From the NCBI RefSeq assembly GCF_024758725.1, contig NZ_CP096972.1:2648001-2712000 (forward strand): 64,000 nucleotides of DNA. Reading direction: 5' to 3'. The notes under the pieces are model-generated. The model had not been told where the DNA came from. It searched no databases and saw nothing but the letters and a program-made list of their open reading frames with translations. The position numbers and the translations under genes were made by a program. Shown one piece after another: positions 24,966-34,381 of this stretch. This stretch comes from Sphingomonas sp. SUN039 (GTDB lineage: Bacteria > Pseudomonadota > Alphaproteobacteria > Sphingomonadales > Sphingomonadaceae). Within the stretch, counting starts at the first letter, position 1. Each line of letters starts with the position of its first letter.

Positions 24966-26570
24966 TTATGCTGTGCCGGGGCTGTGCGGGGCGTCGGCGT
25001 CGAGTTCGTGCACTTCGACCAACCCGCGCCCGACATGGCTGCGGCTGCGGCTGTAGAGGAAGTAAATCACCAGGCCGATCGCGCCCCACACCGGCAGCAC
25101 GAGGATCGCGGTCCACGGCAGCGAGACGTACAGGCCGACGCAGCCGATAATCGCGAGCGGCGCGACGATCCACACCGCTGGCGTCCGGAACGGACGTTTG
25201 CGGCCCGGATCGGTCCGGCGCAGCACCATGACCGATACCGCCACCATGAAGAACGCGAACAACGTCCCCGCATTCGAATAATCGGCGAGCTTGCCGACCG
25301 GCAAGACCGCTGCCGCAAAGGCCGCCGCAAAGCCGGTCACGACGGTGACGACGTGCGGCGTACGGTACTTCGGATGGATCGAGGCAAGCTTTTCGGGCAG
25401 CAGGCCGTCGCGCGCCATCGTGAAGAACACGCGGGTCTGGCCGAACATCATCATCAGCACGACCGATGGCAAAGCGAACACGGCGGCCAGGCCGACCAAC
25501 CGGCCGATCAGCGGCCAGTCGATGACCTCAAGGACATGGACCAGCGCTTCTTTCGAACATACCAGAGGCTCCAGCGCGCCGCTGGCCGCGATATTGGCGC
25601 AGCGTCCGGCAAGTTCGGCCGATCCCGGTGCCAGCGGCAGGCCGTTGGGGCCCATCACCGGTTGCGCGCCGATCGCGCCGATCGCGCCCGACGCAACGAG
25701 CAGGTAGAACAGCGTGCAGATGCCCAGCGACCCGATCAGGCCGATGGGAACATTGCGCTGCGGGTTCTTAGTTTCTTCGGCTGCCGTGGAAACTGCGTCG
25801 AAACCGACATAGGCAAAGAAGATCGAGGCAGCAGCGCCCAGCACACCGGTCGTTCCGGTGGGCATGAATGGCTCGTTCGGTCCACCGAAATGGGCACCGT
25901 TGAGGACAGGCAGTGTCAGGAAGATGAACGCGGTCAGCGCAACGATCTTGATCGCCACGAGAACGGCATTGACGCGCGCGCTCTCGGTCGTGCCGATGAC
26001 CAACAGCCAGGTGACGAACCCGACCACGACAATGGCCGGAATGTTGATCCAGCCGCCGGTGCTCATCGCCGTTTGCAAGTCGGCGTTCGTCGGTGTGCCG
26101 AACGCGACGGAGGCATGCGCCATCAGGGCATTGGCATTTCGCAATGCGCTTGGGAGGTGGACCCCCGCGCTGTCGAGAAAGCCGACGAAATGGTTCGACC
26201 AGCCGACCGCGACCGCGCTGGCGCCGACCGCATATTCGAGGATCAGGGCCCAGCCGACCATCCAGGCCAGCAGCTCGCCGGTGACGGCATAGGTGTAGGT
26301 ATAGGCCGACCCCGAAACCGGCACCATCGACGCCAGTTCGGAATAGCAAAGGGCGGCGACCGCGCAGACGAACCCGGCGACGACGAAGCTGAGCAGCATG
26401 CCCGGCCCCGCCTTTTGCGCGGCTTCGGACGTCAAAACGAAGATGCCGGTACCGATGACCGCGCCGATGCCCAGCATCGTCAACTGGAATGCACCGAGCG
26501 TGCGGTGCAGGCCCTTTTTCTCCGCTGTTGCCAAAATGGCGTCGAGCGACTTGACGCGACCGAATATCAT
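24966..26570 (-). CDS. APC family amino-acid permease
   Basis: 534 residues, about 12 membrane segments. The signature LTMLGIGAVIGTGIFVLTS (near residue 30-50) and FFAYVGFDAVSTAAEETKNPQRNVPIG match the cationic-amino-acid-transporter (CAT/YfnA) branch of the APC superfamily. It imports amino acids by proton symport or exchange. ATG 26570 with GGGGAC just upstream. Not overlapped with neighbours. Substrate is not resolved. Confidence 0.93.
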   Translation of the reverse strand: MIFGRVKSLDAILATAEKKGLHRTLGAFQLTMLGIGAVIGTGIFVLTSEAAQKAGPGMLLSFVVAGFVCAVAALCYSELASMVPVSGSAYTYTYAVTGELLAWMVGWALILEYAVGASAVAVGWSNHFVGFLDSAGVHLPSALRNANALMAHASVAFGTPTNADLQTAMSTGGWINIPAIVVVGFVTWLLVIGTTESARVNAVLVAIKIVALTAFIFLTLPVLNGAHFGGPNEPFMPTGTTGVLGAAASIFFAYVGFDAVSTAAEETKNPQRNVPIGLIGSLGICTLFYLLVASGAIGAIGAQPVMGPNGLPLAPGSAELAGRCANIAASGALEPLVCSKEALVHVLEVIDWPLIGRLVGLAAVFALPSVVLMMMFGQTRVFFTMARDGLLPEKLASIHPKYRTPHVVTVVTGFAAAFAAAVLPVGKLADYSNAGTLFAFFMVAVSVMVLRRTDPGRKRPFRTPAVWIVAPLAIIGCVGLYVSLPWTAILVLPVWGAIGLVIYFLYSRSRSHVGRGLVEVHELDADAPHSPGTA

Positions 26571-26637
26571 GGGGGTCCCCTTGGGTGTGTACCTCGTTGC
26601 GGGCGAACCTAACCGGCTTTCGCGAGCGCGCAAGCGG

Positions 26638-27015
26638 TTAGCGCGCGAGCATCGGTCCCAATGACCGACCACCGAAGAGATGGACATGGAGGTGCGGCAC
26701 TTCCTGATGACCGTGCACCCCGATGTTCGCGAGCAGGCGATAGCCCGGCTCGACCAGTCCCGCTTCGCGCGCGACACGGCCGACCGCGCGGATGAAGCCC
26801 GCAATCTCGGCATCGTCCGCCTTTGCGGTAAAGTCGTCCCACGAGACATATCGTCCCTTGGGGATCACGAGGATGTGAACCGGTGCCTGCGGGGCGATGT
26901 CGTGAAAAGCGAGCGCGAATTCGTCTTCGTACACTGTGCGGTTGGGGATTTCACCGCGCAGGATTTTCGCGAAGATATTCTGCTCGTCATAGGGCGCGGT
27001 CGCGTCGATGGGCAT
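26638..27015 (-). CDS. HIT family nucleotide hydrolase (HinT-like)
   Basis: 125 residues. The histidine triad HLHVHLF (108-114) with NIFAKILRGEIP at the start places this in the HINT branch, which hydrolyses purine nucleoside phosphoramidates such as adenosine 5'-monophosphoramidate. Start ATG 27015 has AAGGAG nine bases upstream and overlaps the hisE stop by one base (TGATG), a coupling of hisE and HIT common in alphaproteobacteria. Confidence 0.95.
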   Translation of the reverse strand: MPIDATAPYDEQNIFAKILRGEIPNRTVYEDEFALAFHDIAPQAPVHILVIPKGRYVSWDDFTAKADDAEIAGFIRAVGRVAREAGLVEPGYRLLANIGVHGHQEVPHLHVHLFGGRSLGPMLAR

Positions 27016-27332
27016 CAAGCGCTCCTTGCGGCTTTTTCGGCGATCCCCGACACGCCCTCGCGCCGGTCGAGTTCGGCGAGCACATCGGCGAACGGCACGT
27101 CGCGTACCTCCAGCAGGACGAGCAGGTGAAACAGCAGATCGGCCGCTTCGCCGGTCAGCTCCGCCGCCTCGCCCGACAGCGCGGCGACGACGGTCTCGAC
27201 CGCTTCCTCGCCGAGCTTGCGCGCAGCAAGCGGCGCGCCACCGGCGAGAAGTTTGGCGACATAGGACGCCGCCGGATCGCCCGCACGGCGCGCGGCGATG
27301 GTGGCAGCGAGTTTGGTCAGGGTATCGGTCAC
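27015..27332 (-). CDS. hisE: Phosphoribosyl-ATP pyrophosphohydrolase
   Basis: About 105 residues from GTG 27332; an ATG at 27392 would add 20 low-complexity residues before the family start. The metal-site pattern KLGEEAVETVVAAL then GEAADLLFHLLVLLEVR is that of HisE. It removes pyrophosphate from phosphoribosyl-ATP, the second step of histidine synthesis. If the ATG is used it overlaps the PEP-CTERM orf by 29 bases. hisI and hisG are not in the window. Confidence 0.92.
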   Translation of the reverse strand: MTDTLTKLAATIAARRAGDPAASYVAKLLAGGAPLAARKLGEEAVETVVAALSGEAAELTGEAADLLFHLLVLLEVRDVPFADVLAELDRREGVSGIAEKAARSA

Positions 27333-27363
27333 GCGCCCGTTAAGCGGCGGCGCGGCCTGCGCG

Positions 27364-27576
27364 TCAAGCTTGCGTGTCGTCCGGCGAGTCATCGCGCTTC
27401 GGTGCGCGGCGCGACGCCTGCCGCCCGATAATCAGCCCGACCACCGCCACCACGAACAGCGCGGCATCGCCGGGCTCGGGAATCTGCACGCTCCCGCTCT
27501 GCGCGAAGGCAGGCGCTGCCATCGACAGGATCAGGACGGCAAGGGCAGAACGGGCGAACACGACGGGCGACTCCAT
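27364..27576 (-). CDS. Minimal PEP-CTERM sorted protein
   Basis: 70 residues from ATG 27576 (upstream in-frame ATG 27615 is possible). A signal peptide ends around AAPAFAQ, then only about six residues precede the PEP motif IPEPGD, a hydrophobic helix and an RR-containing basic tail, the complete PEP-CTERM sorting signal recognised by exosortase. There is almost no ectodomain, so the mature product may be a peptide tag. It lies inside the histidine operon between hisF and hisE, a surprising place. Called from the unmistakable tripartite tail. Confidence 0.75.
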   Translation of the reverse strand: MESPVVFARSALAVLILSMAAPAFAQSGSVQIPEPGDAALFVVAVVGLIIGRQASRRAPKRDDSPDDTQA

Positions 27577-27656
27577 GGCGGCGGCAGCAGTTCTACCGGA
27601 ATGCTGCGGTGCCATATAGACGGTAATATGAACGCAAAGGTTCGATTCGGGACAGG

Positions 27657-28436
27657 TCACAAAGCTTTACGAACCGCCGAATTCCTTACCGGAAGCCCGG
27701 CGGCGGCGAGCGCCCGGTGCGCGTCGTCGATGCTGGCCTCGCCGAAATGGAAGATCGAGGCGGCCAGCACGGCATCGGCATGGCCGTCGCGAACGCCAGC
27801 GACAAGGTGGTCGAGCGTGCCGACCCCGCCCGACGCAATCACCGGCACAGCGACCGCATCGGCAATCGTGCGGGTCAGATCGAGATCGTAGCCGATTTTC
27901 GTCCCGTCGCGGTCCATCGAGGTGACGAGCAACTCGCCCGCGCCGAGCTCGACCAGGCGGGTGGCATGGGCGACGGCATCGATCCCGGTCGCGCGGCGGC
28001 CGCCATGGGTGAAGACTTCCCAATGACCGTCCACCCGCCGCGCGTCGACCGAAGCCACGACGCACTGGCTGCCGAAACGCGCGGCGATGTCCGCAACCAG
28101 CTCGGGCCGCGCGACGGCGGCGGAGTTCACCGCCACCTTGTCCGCGCCCGCCAGCAGCAGCGCGCGGGCATCGTCGGCGCTCCGCACGCCACCGCCGACG
28201 GTCAGCGGCATGAAACACACTTCGGCGGTGCGGCGCACGACGTCGATAATCGTGTCGCGCCCCTCATGGCTCGCGCCGATATCGAGGAAGCACAGCTCGT
28301 CCGCCCCCGCCGCATCGTATGCCCGCGCCGCCTCGACCGGGTCGCCTGCATCGCGCAGTTCGACGAAGTTGACGCCTTTGACAACACGACCGTTTTGAAC
28401 GTCGAGGCAGGGGATAACGCGGACGCGGACGGTCAT
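27657..28436 (-). CDS. hisF: Imidazole glycerol phosphate synthase, cyclase subunit
   Basis: 259 residues, (beta/alpha)8 barrel. The catalytic CLDV (D11), FLDIGAS, VGGGVRS, VASVDAR (D130 region), TSMDRDGT and ASGGVG phosphate sites are present. With HisH it forms the enzyme that makes imidazole glycerol phosphate and AICAR; purH here consumes the AICAR. ATG start; overlaps the small membrane orf stop by ATGA. Confidence 0.97.
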   Translation of the reverse strand: MTVRVRVIPCLDVQNGRVVKGVNFVELRDAGDPVEAARAYDAAGADELCFLDIGASHEGRDTIIDVVRRTAEVCFMPLTVGGGVRSADDARALLLAGADKVAVNSAAVARPELVADIAARFGSQCVVASVDARRVDGHWEVFTHGGRRATGIDAVAHATRLVELGAGELLVTSMDRDGTKIGYDLDLTRTIADAVAVPVIASGGVGTLDHLVAGVRDGHADAVLAASIFHFGEASIDDAHRALAAAGLPVRNSAVRKAL

Positions 28437-28648
28437 CCGTGCACCATTGAAAATGTCGCAAGAGCCAAAGCGCTCAAAAGTACTAGTTCCAACAGGATGA
28501 CAGCGGCAAAAGCTGCATGATTTTTCTCGCGATTGACCCGCACCACGGGTCCAAACCCAATTTCACCCCGCTTCCAATCGATCCAGATCGCGAATGCGAA
28601 GGCCGCGCAGATTATTACGCCCCAGAGTCCAAGTGCGCCGTCGGTCAT
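28433..28648 (-). CDS. Small two-helix membrane protein within the histidine operon
   Basis: 71 residues: a helix at about 8-25, a basic loop with [20 protein letters not shown], and a second helix at about 45-66. It overlaps hisA by 4 bases (start ATG 28648 on the hisA stop) and hisF by 4 bases (ATGA), so it is translated in line with the pathway. No family was recognised. It could be a membrane partner of the histidine enzymes or merely a hitch-hiker. Confidence 0.7.
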   Translation of the reverse strand: MTDGALGLWGVIICAAFAFAIWIDWKRGEIGFGPVVRVNREKNHAAFAAVILLELVLLSALALATFSMVHG

Positions 28649-29379
28649 CCAGCCGCCGCCACGGCCAGCGCCGCCGCCAGATCGAGCCGCCCGTCGTAGA
28701 GCGCGCGCCCCGTAATCACGCCCTCGATCCCATCCTTCGCAAACAGCGACAGCATCCGGATATCGGCAATTCCCGCGACGCCCCCGCTCGCGATCACCGG
28801 TATGTCGGTCGCGCGCGCCAGATCGACGGTCGCCTGCACGTTGCACCCCTTCAGCATCCCGTCGCGGCCGACATCGGTGAAAAGCAGTGCGGCGACACCC
28901 GCGTCTTCGAAACGGCGGGCCATGTCGAGGACGGGCACGTCGGAGACATCGGCCCAGCCTTGGGTCGCGACGAACCCGTCGCGCGCATCGACGCCAACGA
29001 CCACGCCGCCGGGGAACGCCGCTGCGGCATCGCGCACCAGCTGCGGGTCGGTCAGCGCCGCCGTGCCGATGACGATGCGCGCGACCCCGCGGTCGAACCA
29101 GCCCTCGACCGCCGCCATCGTGCGGATGCCGCCGCCAACCTGCACATGGCCGGGAAATGTCTCGACAATCGACGCGACCGCTTGCGCGTTGACCGCGCGG
29201 CCCGCGAACGCGCCGTCGAGATCGACGACGTGGAGATGCCCCGCGCCCGCGTCGGCAAACAGCATCGCTTGGCGCGCGGGATCGTCGCCATAGACGGTCG
29301 CGCGGTCCATATCGCCCTCGGCAAGGCGGACGACCTGGCCGTTTTTGAGGTCGATGGCGGGGAAGACGATCAGGGTCAC
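28645..29379 (-). CDS. hisA: ProFAR isomerase
   Basis: 244 residues from GTG 29379, with a GGGGAGGA ribosome site upstream. The catalytic residues are D9 (PAIDLKNG) and D127 region (VGVDARDG), with VGGGIR and the C-terminal ASGGV phosphate sites. Isomerises ProFAR to PRFAR. It is preceded by the 220-base palindrome region at 29380-29599 and followed by the overlapping small membrane orf. Confidence 0.96.
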   Translation of the reverse strand: MTLIVFPAIDLKNGQVVRLAEGDMDRATVYGDDPARQAMLFADAGAGHLHVVDLDGAFAGRAVNAQAVASIVETFPGHVQVGGGIRTMAAVEGWFDRGVARIVIGTAALTDPQLVRDAAAAFPGGVVVGVDARDGFVATQGWADVSDVPVLDMARRFEDAGVAALLFTDVGRDGMLKGCNVQATVDLARATDIPVIASGGVAGIADIRMLSLFAKDGIEGVITGRALYDGRLDLAAALAVAAAG

Positions 29380-29383
29380 TAAA

Positions 29384-29596
29384 TCCTCCCCAGCGAAGCG
29401 CAGGGGAGGTGGCGCGCAGCGCCGGAGGGGCGCGAGCGCAGCGAGCGGCGCTGTCGCCACTGGAGAGACCGTCCACCGCTGAACGCGAGTTCGAAGTCGG
29501 ATCGTCCCCCGGACGATCCTCGAACGCGCGGGGCGCGTTCGACTTCGAACTCCCCTCCGCCCTGCGGGCACCTCCCCTGCGCTACGCTGGGGAGGA
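29384..29596. repeat. Compound palindrome, cloverleaf-like, between hisH and hisA
   Basis: Outer arms 29384-29430 and 29552-29596 pair with a few mismatches. Inside lie a perfect 13-base pair of arms (29487-29499 with 29540-29552) and two perfect short hairpins (GGATCGTCC loop at 29499-29519; CGAACGCGC loop at 29521-29541). Folded, this gives a multi-branched structure within the his transcript. It sits in the only large gap of the operon. Confidence 0.8.
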
Positions 29597-29599
29597 GTT

Positions 29600-30205
29600 T
29601 TACGGCCGCCATTTCAGGAACCTCTTCAACGTTGCAATGCCGTAGGACTGGCTCTTTTCGGGATGGAACTGCACGCCCGTCATATTATCGCGCCCGATGG
29701 CGGCCACGACACTCCCGCCATGCTCGGTCGTCGCCAGCACGTCCTCACCCGAAAAAGCATAGCCGTGGAGAAAATACGCCTCGCCCGGCTCGATCAACGG
29801 ATGCGCGCTTGCGGGCACCACATCGTTCCAGCCCATGTGCGGAATTTTCAGCCCCGGCGCGGCGGCCAGCGGCGCGACATGGCCGCCGATCCAGCCCAGC
29901 CCCTTGGTCACGCCGTGCTCGTGCCCTGCGTCGGCCATCAGCTGCATGCCAACACAAATGCCGAGGAACGGCCGTCCGCGCTCGATTACGCTTTCGGTCA
30001 GCGCGTCGATCATGCCGGGGATCGCCGACAGCGCGCCCATGCAATGCGCGAACGCCCCGACGCCGGGGAGGACGATGCGTTTGGCCGCCAGCACCTCTGC
30101 CGGGTCCGCCGTGACCGCAATATCGCTTGCCCCCGCCGCTTTCAGCGCATTGAGCACCGACTGGAGATTGCCCGCGCCGTAATCGATCAGCGCTATACCT
30201 GCCAT
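29600..30205 (-). CDS. hisH: Imidazole glycerol phosphate synthase, glutamine amidotransferase subunit
   Basis: 201 residues. The class I triad is C84 (GICVGMQ), H181 and E183 (QFHPEKS). DYGAGNLQSV and PGVGAF near the N-terminus and GWN/PHMGWND are family features. It supplies ammonia from glutamine to HisF. Start ATG 30205, immediately followed upstream by the GCTCCTGC palindrome. Confidence 0.97.
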   Translation of the reverse strand: MAGIALIDYGAGNLQSVLNALKAAGASDIAVTADPAEVLAAKRIVLPGVGAFAHCMGALSAIPGMIDALTESVIERGRPFLGICVGMQLMADAGHEHGVTKGLGWIGGHVAPLAAAPGLKIPHMGWNDVVPASAHPLIEPGEAYFLHGYAFSGEDVLATTEHGGSVVAAIGRDNMTGVQFHPEKSQSYGIATLKRFLKWRP

Positions 30206-30207
30206 GC

Positions 30208-30285
30208 TGTGCTCCTGCGAAAGCAGGAGCCCTGTCGCCGAGAACTGCCGACCGCCTCCAACGCTCCTGCTTTCGCAGGAGCACA
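30208..30285. repeat. Palindromic pair between hisB and hisH
   Basis: Arms 30208-30230 and 30263-30285 are 23-base perfect inverted repeats. Each arm is itself a hairpin: GCTCCTGC-GAAA-GCAGGAGC on the left and the complementary GCTCCTGC-TTTC-GCAGGAGC on the right. It lies between the hisB stop and the hisH start on the minus strand. Confidence 0.88.
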
Positions 30286-30293
30286 TGCTCGCC

Positions 30294-30881
30294 TCACAAC
30301 ACGCCTTTCGTCGATGGAATGGCATCCGCCTTGCGCGGGTCGACCTCGACCGCTTCGCGCAGCGCCCGCGCCAGTCCCTTGAACGCGCTTTCGGCGATAT
30401 GGTGATTGTTCGACCCGTACAGGCACTCCACGTGCAGCGTCAGCCCCGCAGTCTGCGCGAACGAATGGAAGAAATGCTCGAACATCTCGGTATCCATTTC
30501 GCCGAGGCGTTTCTGCGAGAATTCGGCTTTCCAGACGAGGAAAGGCCGCCCCGAGATATCGAGCGCGACGCGGGTCAGTGTCTCGTCCATGGGCGACAGG
30601 GCGTCGGCATAGCGGCGGATGCCGCGCTTTTCGCCAAGCGCCTGTGCCACCGCTTCGCCGATCGCGAGGCCGGTATCTTCGACGGTGTGGTGCTGGTCGA
30701 TATGCAGGTCGCCGACGGTCTTCACGTCCATGTCGATCAGCGAGTGGCGCGACAGCTGTTCGAGCATATGGTCGAAAAAGCCGATACCGGTCGACACGTT
30801 GTACGCGCCCGTCCCGTCGAGATCGACGCGCACGTCGATGCTTGTTTCCGCCGTTGCGCGGTGAACCGTGCCTGTTCGCAT
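30294..30881 (-). CDS. hisB: Imidazoleglycerol-phosphate dehydratase
   Basis: 195 residues, monofunctional form. The metal-binding histidine repeats appear as [28 protein letters not shown] and [12 protein letters not shown]. It dehydrates imidazole glycerol phosphate. First gene of the local hisB-H-A-orf-F-E set. Divergent from sspB with an 80-base gap. hisC/hisN/hisD are not in the window. Confidence 0.96.
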   Translation of the reverse strand: MRTGTVHRATAETSIDVRVDLDGTGAYNVSTGIGFFDHMLEQLSRHSLIDMDVKTVGDLHIDQHHTVEDTGLAIGEAVAQALGEKRGIRRYADALSPMDETLTRVALDISGRPFLVWKAEFSQKRLGEMDTEMFEHFFHSFAQTAGLTLHVECLYGSNNHHIAESAFKGLARALREAVEVDPRKADAIPSTKGVL

Positions 30882-30961
30882 GATGGGCTGCCTATAGACG
30901 CCCCGCCGCGCGGTGCAACGCACCTTGACCGCTGCCCGCGCGCCGTCCACCAAGCGCGGCG

Positions 30962-31444
30962 ATGAGCGACGATCAACCCGACAGCCTGATTCCCTATGAC
31001 GAAATCGTGCAGGAGGCACTGCGCGCGGTCGTCGGACGCGTGCTGGGGCAGATCGGCTCGGACGGCGACCTGCCCGGCGCGCATCATTTCTATATCACGT
31101 TCAAGACCGGTGCGCCGGGGGTGGAAATTCCGCAGCACCTGACCGTGCGCTTTCCCGACGAGATGACCATCGTGCTCCAGAACAAGTTCTGGGATTTGAA
31201 AGTGCACCCCGACGCGTTTCAGGTCGGGCTGACCTTCGGCGGCATTCCGGCAAAGCTCCACATTCCGTTTGCGGCGGTCACTGCATTCGTCGATCCCGCC
31301 GTCGATTTCGCGTTGCAGTTCCAGGTGTCGGGCGAGGGCGAAGGCCCGGCAGCGCACGACGCGGCGCAGAACGACGGACCGATTGCGGAGCCGATTGAGG
31401 ACGGGTCGAACGTCGTCGCGGTGGACTTCAAGCGCAAGAAATAA
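30962..31444 (+). CDS. sspB: SspB-alpha family ClpXP adaptor
   Basis: 160 residues. [29 protein letters not shown] and [20 protein letters not shown] match the alphaproteobacterial SspB family. It tethers ssrA-tagged and other substrates to ClpX. The last residues ([11 protein letters not shown]) provide the ClpX-binding tail, preceded by an acidic flexible linker. Probably its own transcription unit with fumC following after 14 bases. Confidence 0.92.
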   Translation: MSDDQPDSLIPYDEIVQEALRAVVGRVLGQIGSDGDLPGAHHFYITFKTGAPGVEIPQHLTVRFPDEMTIVLQNKFWDLKVHPDAFQVGLTFGGIPAKLHIPFAAVTAFVDPAVDFALQFQVSGEGEGPAAHDAAQNDGPIAEPIEDGSNVVAVDFKRKK

Positions 31445-31458
31445 CGCCGGGAGGGCGC

Positions 31459-32859
<1,401 letters not shown>

Positions 32860-32887
32860 AGCCCGCGAACCAGCGGAGGATTCGGAC

Positions 32888-33088
32888 ATGCTCGGAACAG
32901 TTATCGGGGCCATCATTGGCAGCAAGATCGACCGCGCGGATGGCGAAGGCGGCGTGAAGGGTGCGCTGCTCGGCGCACTTGCGCCCGCCCTCGTCAAGCG
33001 CGTCCTGCCGCTCGCGATCCTCGCAGGCGGGGCGATGCTTGTGAAAAATGCGCTCGACGCACGCAAGACGCCCGAACCTGTCGCCTAG
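32888..33088 (+). CDS. Small conserved protein, membrane-associated
   Basis: 66 residues with glycine-rich N-terminus (GTVIGAIIGSKID), a central GALLGALAPALVKRVLPLAILAGGAMLVKNAL amphipathic to membrane-spanning region and a basic tail. A GGAGG ribosome site precedes the ATG, supporting expression. Its stop lies in an 18-base palindrome (33078-33095). No function known. Confidence 0.7.
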   Translation: MLGTVIGAIIGSKIDRADGEGGVKGALLGALAPALVKRVLPLAILAGGAMLVKNALDARKTPEPVA

Positions 33089-33095
33089 GCGACAG
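33078..33095. repeat. Perfect 18-base palindrome at the end of the small-protein gene
   Basis: CTGTCGCCT followed directly by its reverse complement AGGCGACAG. It covers the stop codon (TAG) of the small gene, 44 bases before gmk. Could be a weak stem-loop or a dimeric protein site. Confidence 0.6.
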
Positions 33096-33121
33096 TTGAC
33101 CAGTTGACGGCAGCGCCAGCG

Positions 33122-33147
33122 CGCGGGCATGGGCAGCCATGCCCGCG
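33122..33147. promoter_or_regulatory. Hairpin covering the gmk start codon
   Basis: CGCGGGCATGG (33122-33132) pairs perfectly with CCATGCCCGCG (33137-33147) across the loop GCAG. The gmk ATG (33139-33141) lies in the 3' arm and no Shine-Dalgarno sequence is visible, so the start is likely occluded unless the stem opens. A translational control role is inference. Confidence 0.55.
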
Positions 33148-33780
33148 ATCCTGCCGTTCACCCGCCGTGGTCTCCTGTTCGTCCTGTCCTCGCCGTCCGG
33201 TGCTGGCAAATCGACGATTGCGCGCAAGCTGCTTGCCTCCGACGACAACCTCGCCATGTCGGTGTCGGCGACGACGCGGCCGATGCGGCCCGGCGAAGTC
33301 GACGGGGTCGATTATCATTTCGTGACGGTCGAACGGTTCCGCGAGATGGTCGCGGATCAAGAATTCCTCGAATGGGCGCATGTCTTCGGCCATCGCTACG
33401 GCACGCCAAAAGCGCCGGTGGAGGCGATGCTGGCCAAGGGCTGCGATGTCCTGTTCGATATCGACTGGCAGGGCGCGCAGCAGCTGTTCCAGCAGGCCGG
33501 TGGCGATGTCGTCCGCACCTTCATCTTCCCACCCTCGCTTGACGAACTCGAACGCCGGTTACGCGCGCGGGGGACCGACTCGGACGAGGTGATCGACGCC
33601 CGCATGGCCCGCGCCGCGAACGAGATCAGCCATTGGGACGGCTATGACTATGTGCTGGTCAACGACGATGTCGACCGCTGTTTCCGCGATGTCGCGTCGA
33701 TTCTCGAGTCGGAGCGCCTGAAGCGCAGCCGCCAGACTAGCCTGATCGGGTTCGTCCGCAGTTTGACGCGACCGGGCTGA
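33139..33780 (+). CDS. gmk: Guanylate kinase
   Basis: 213 residues. P-loop SSPSGAGKST (17-26), then SVSATTRPMRPGEVDGVDYHF and the FDIDWQGAQQL nucleotide-binding motif. Phosphorylates GMP (and dGMP) to GDP. Start ATG 33139 is the only possible start, since an in-frame TGA lies at 33097. The start codon is buried in a hairpin (33122-33147). Upstream neighbour is the small membrane-associated protein. Confidence 0.96.
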   Translation: MPAILPFTRRGLLFVLSSPSGAGKSTIARKLLASDDNLAMSVSATTRPMRPGEVDGVDYHFVTVERFREMVADQEFLEWAHVFGHRYGTPKAPVEAMLAKGCDVLFDIDWQGAQQLFQQAGGDVVRTFIFPPSLDELERRLRARGTDSDEVIDARMARAANEISHWDGYDYVLVNDDVDRCFRDVASILESERLKRSRQTSLIGFVRSLTRPG

Positions 33781-33814
33781 ACGCTAGTCTCGCCCCCATC
33801 AGGGGAGAGACATC

Positions 33815-34381
33815 ATGATCCGCATCCTAATCGGCAGCGTGATTGCCGGACTTGTCCAGTTCATCGTTGGCGCGCTGGCCTGGGCGACGCCCATCGGCAA
33901 GCTCGCGTTCACCGAACTCGGCGAGGCCGAAACCGCGCAAGTACAGGCGGCCCTTGCCAGCGGGCTGACCGCGACCGGGACCGGCACCTATTTCATCCCC
34001 TCGCCCGAGACGGCGGCGGGGACTGTGCTGCTCGGCAAGGGGCCGGTCGCGCTGGTCCATTTCAACACCAGCGGCTTTCCGCCGATGGACGGGACCTCGC
34101 TGATCACCGGCCTGATCCTGTCGATTATCGTGATGTTCCTCGTCGGCATGGCAGTGCAGCGCCTGCCCGATTTCGCCAGCCGGATGCGGACCATGATGTT
34201 GTTCGCGGCGGCAACGGTGCTGTATTTCGCCTTCTCGCTGCCGGTATATAATTTCTACATGCCGTGGGCTTGGTGGGTGTTCCTGGGCGTCGAGGAGTTT
34301 CTGGCGTTCACGCTGGGCGCGTTCGTCCTGATCCGCTGGTTCATGCCGCGCGAAGCAGCTCCAGCATCCGGCCTGAACTGA
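33815..34381 (+). CDS. Membrane protein of unknown function
   Basis: 188 residues. N-terminal helix (RILIGSVIAGLVQFIVGALAWA), an extracytoplasmic region of about 70 residues with repeated TGTGTYFIPSPETAAGTV, then three more helices ending in FMPREAAPASGLN. Four membrane segments in all. The 3' end overlaps the convergent ATP12 gene by 41 bases. No family recognised. Confidence 0.75.
   Translation: MIRILIGSVIAGLVQFIVGALAWATPIGKLAFTELGEAETAQVQAALASGLTATGTGTYFIPSPETAAGTVLLGKGPVALVHFNTSGFPPMDGTSLITGLILSIIVMFLVGMAVQRLPDFASRMRTMMLFAAATVLYFAFSLPVYNFYMPWAWWVFLGVEEFLAFTLGAFVLIRWFMPREAAPASGLN

Noticed and set aside
24984-26612. 542-codon open frame on the plus strand
   Set aside because: Antisense to the amino-acid permease; low-complexity RDQ/H-rich product typical of GC-rich antisense frames; no family similarity.
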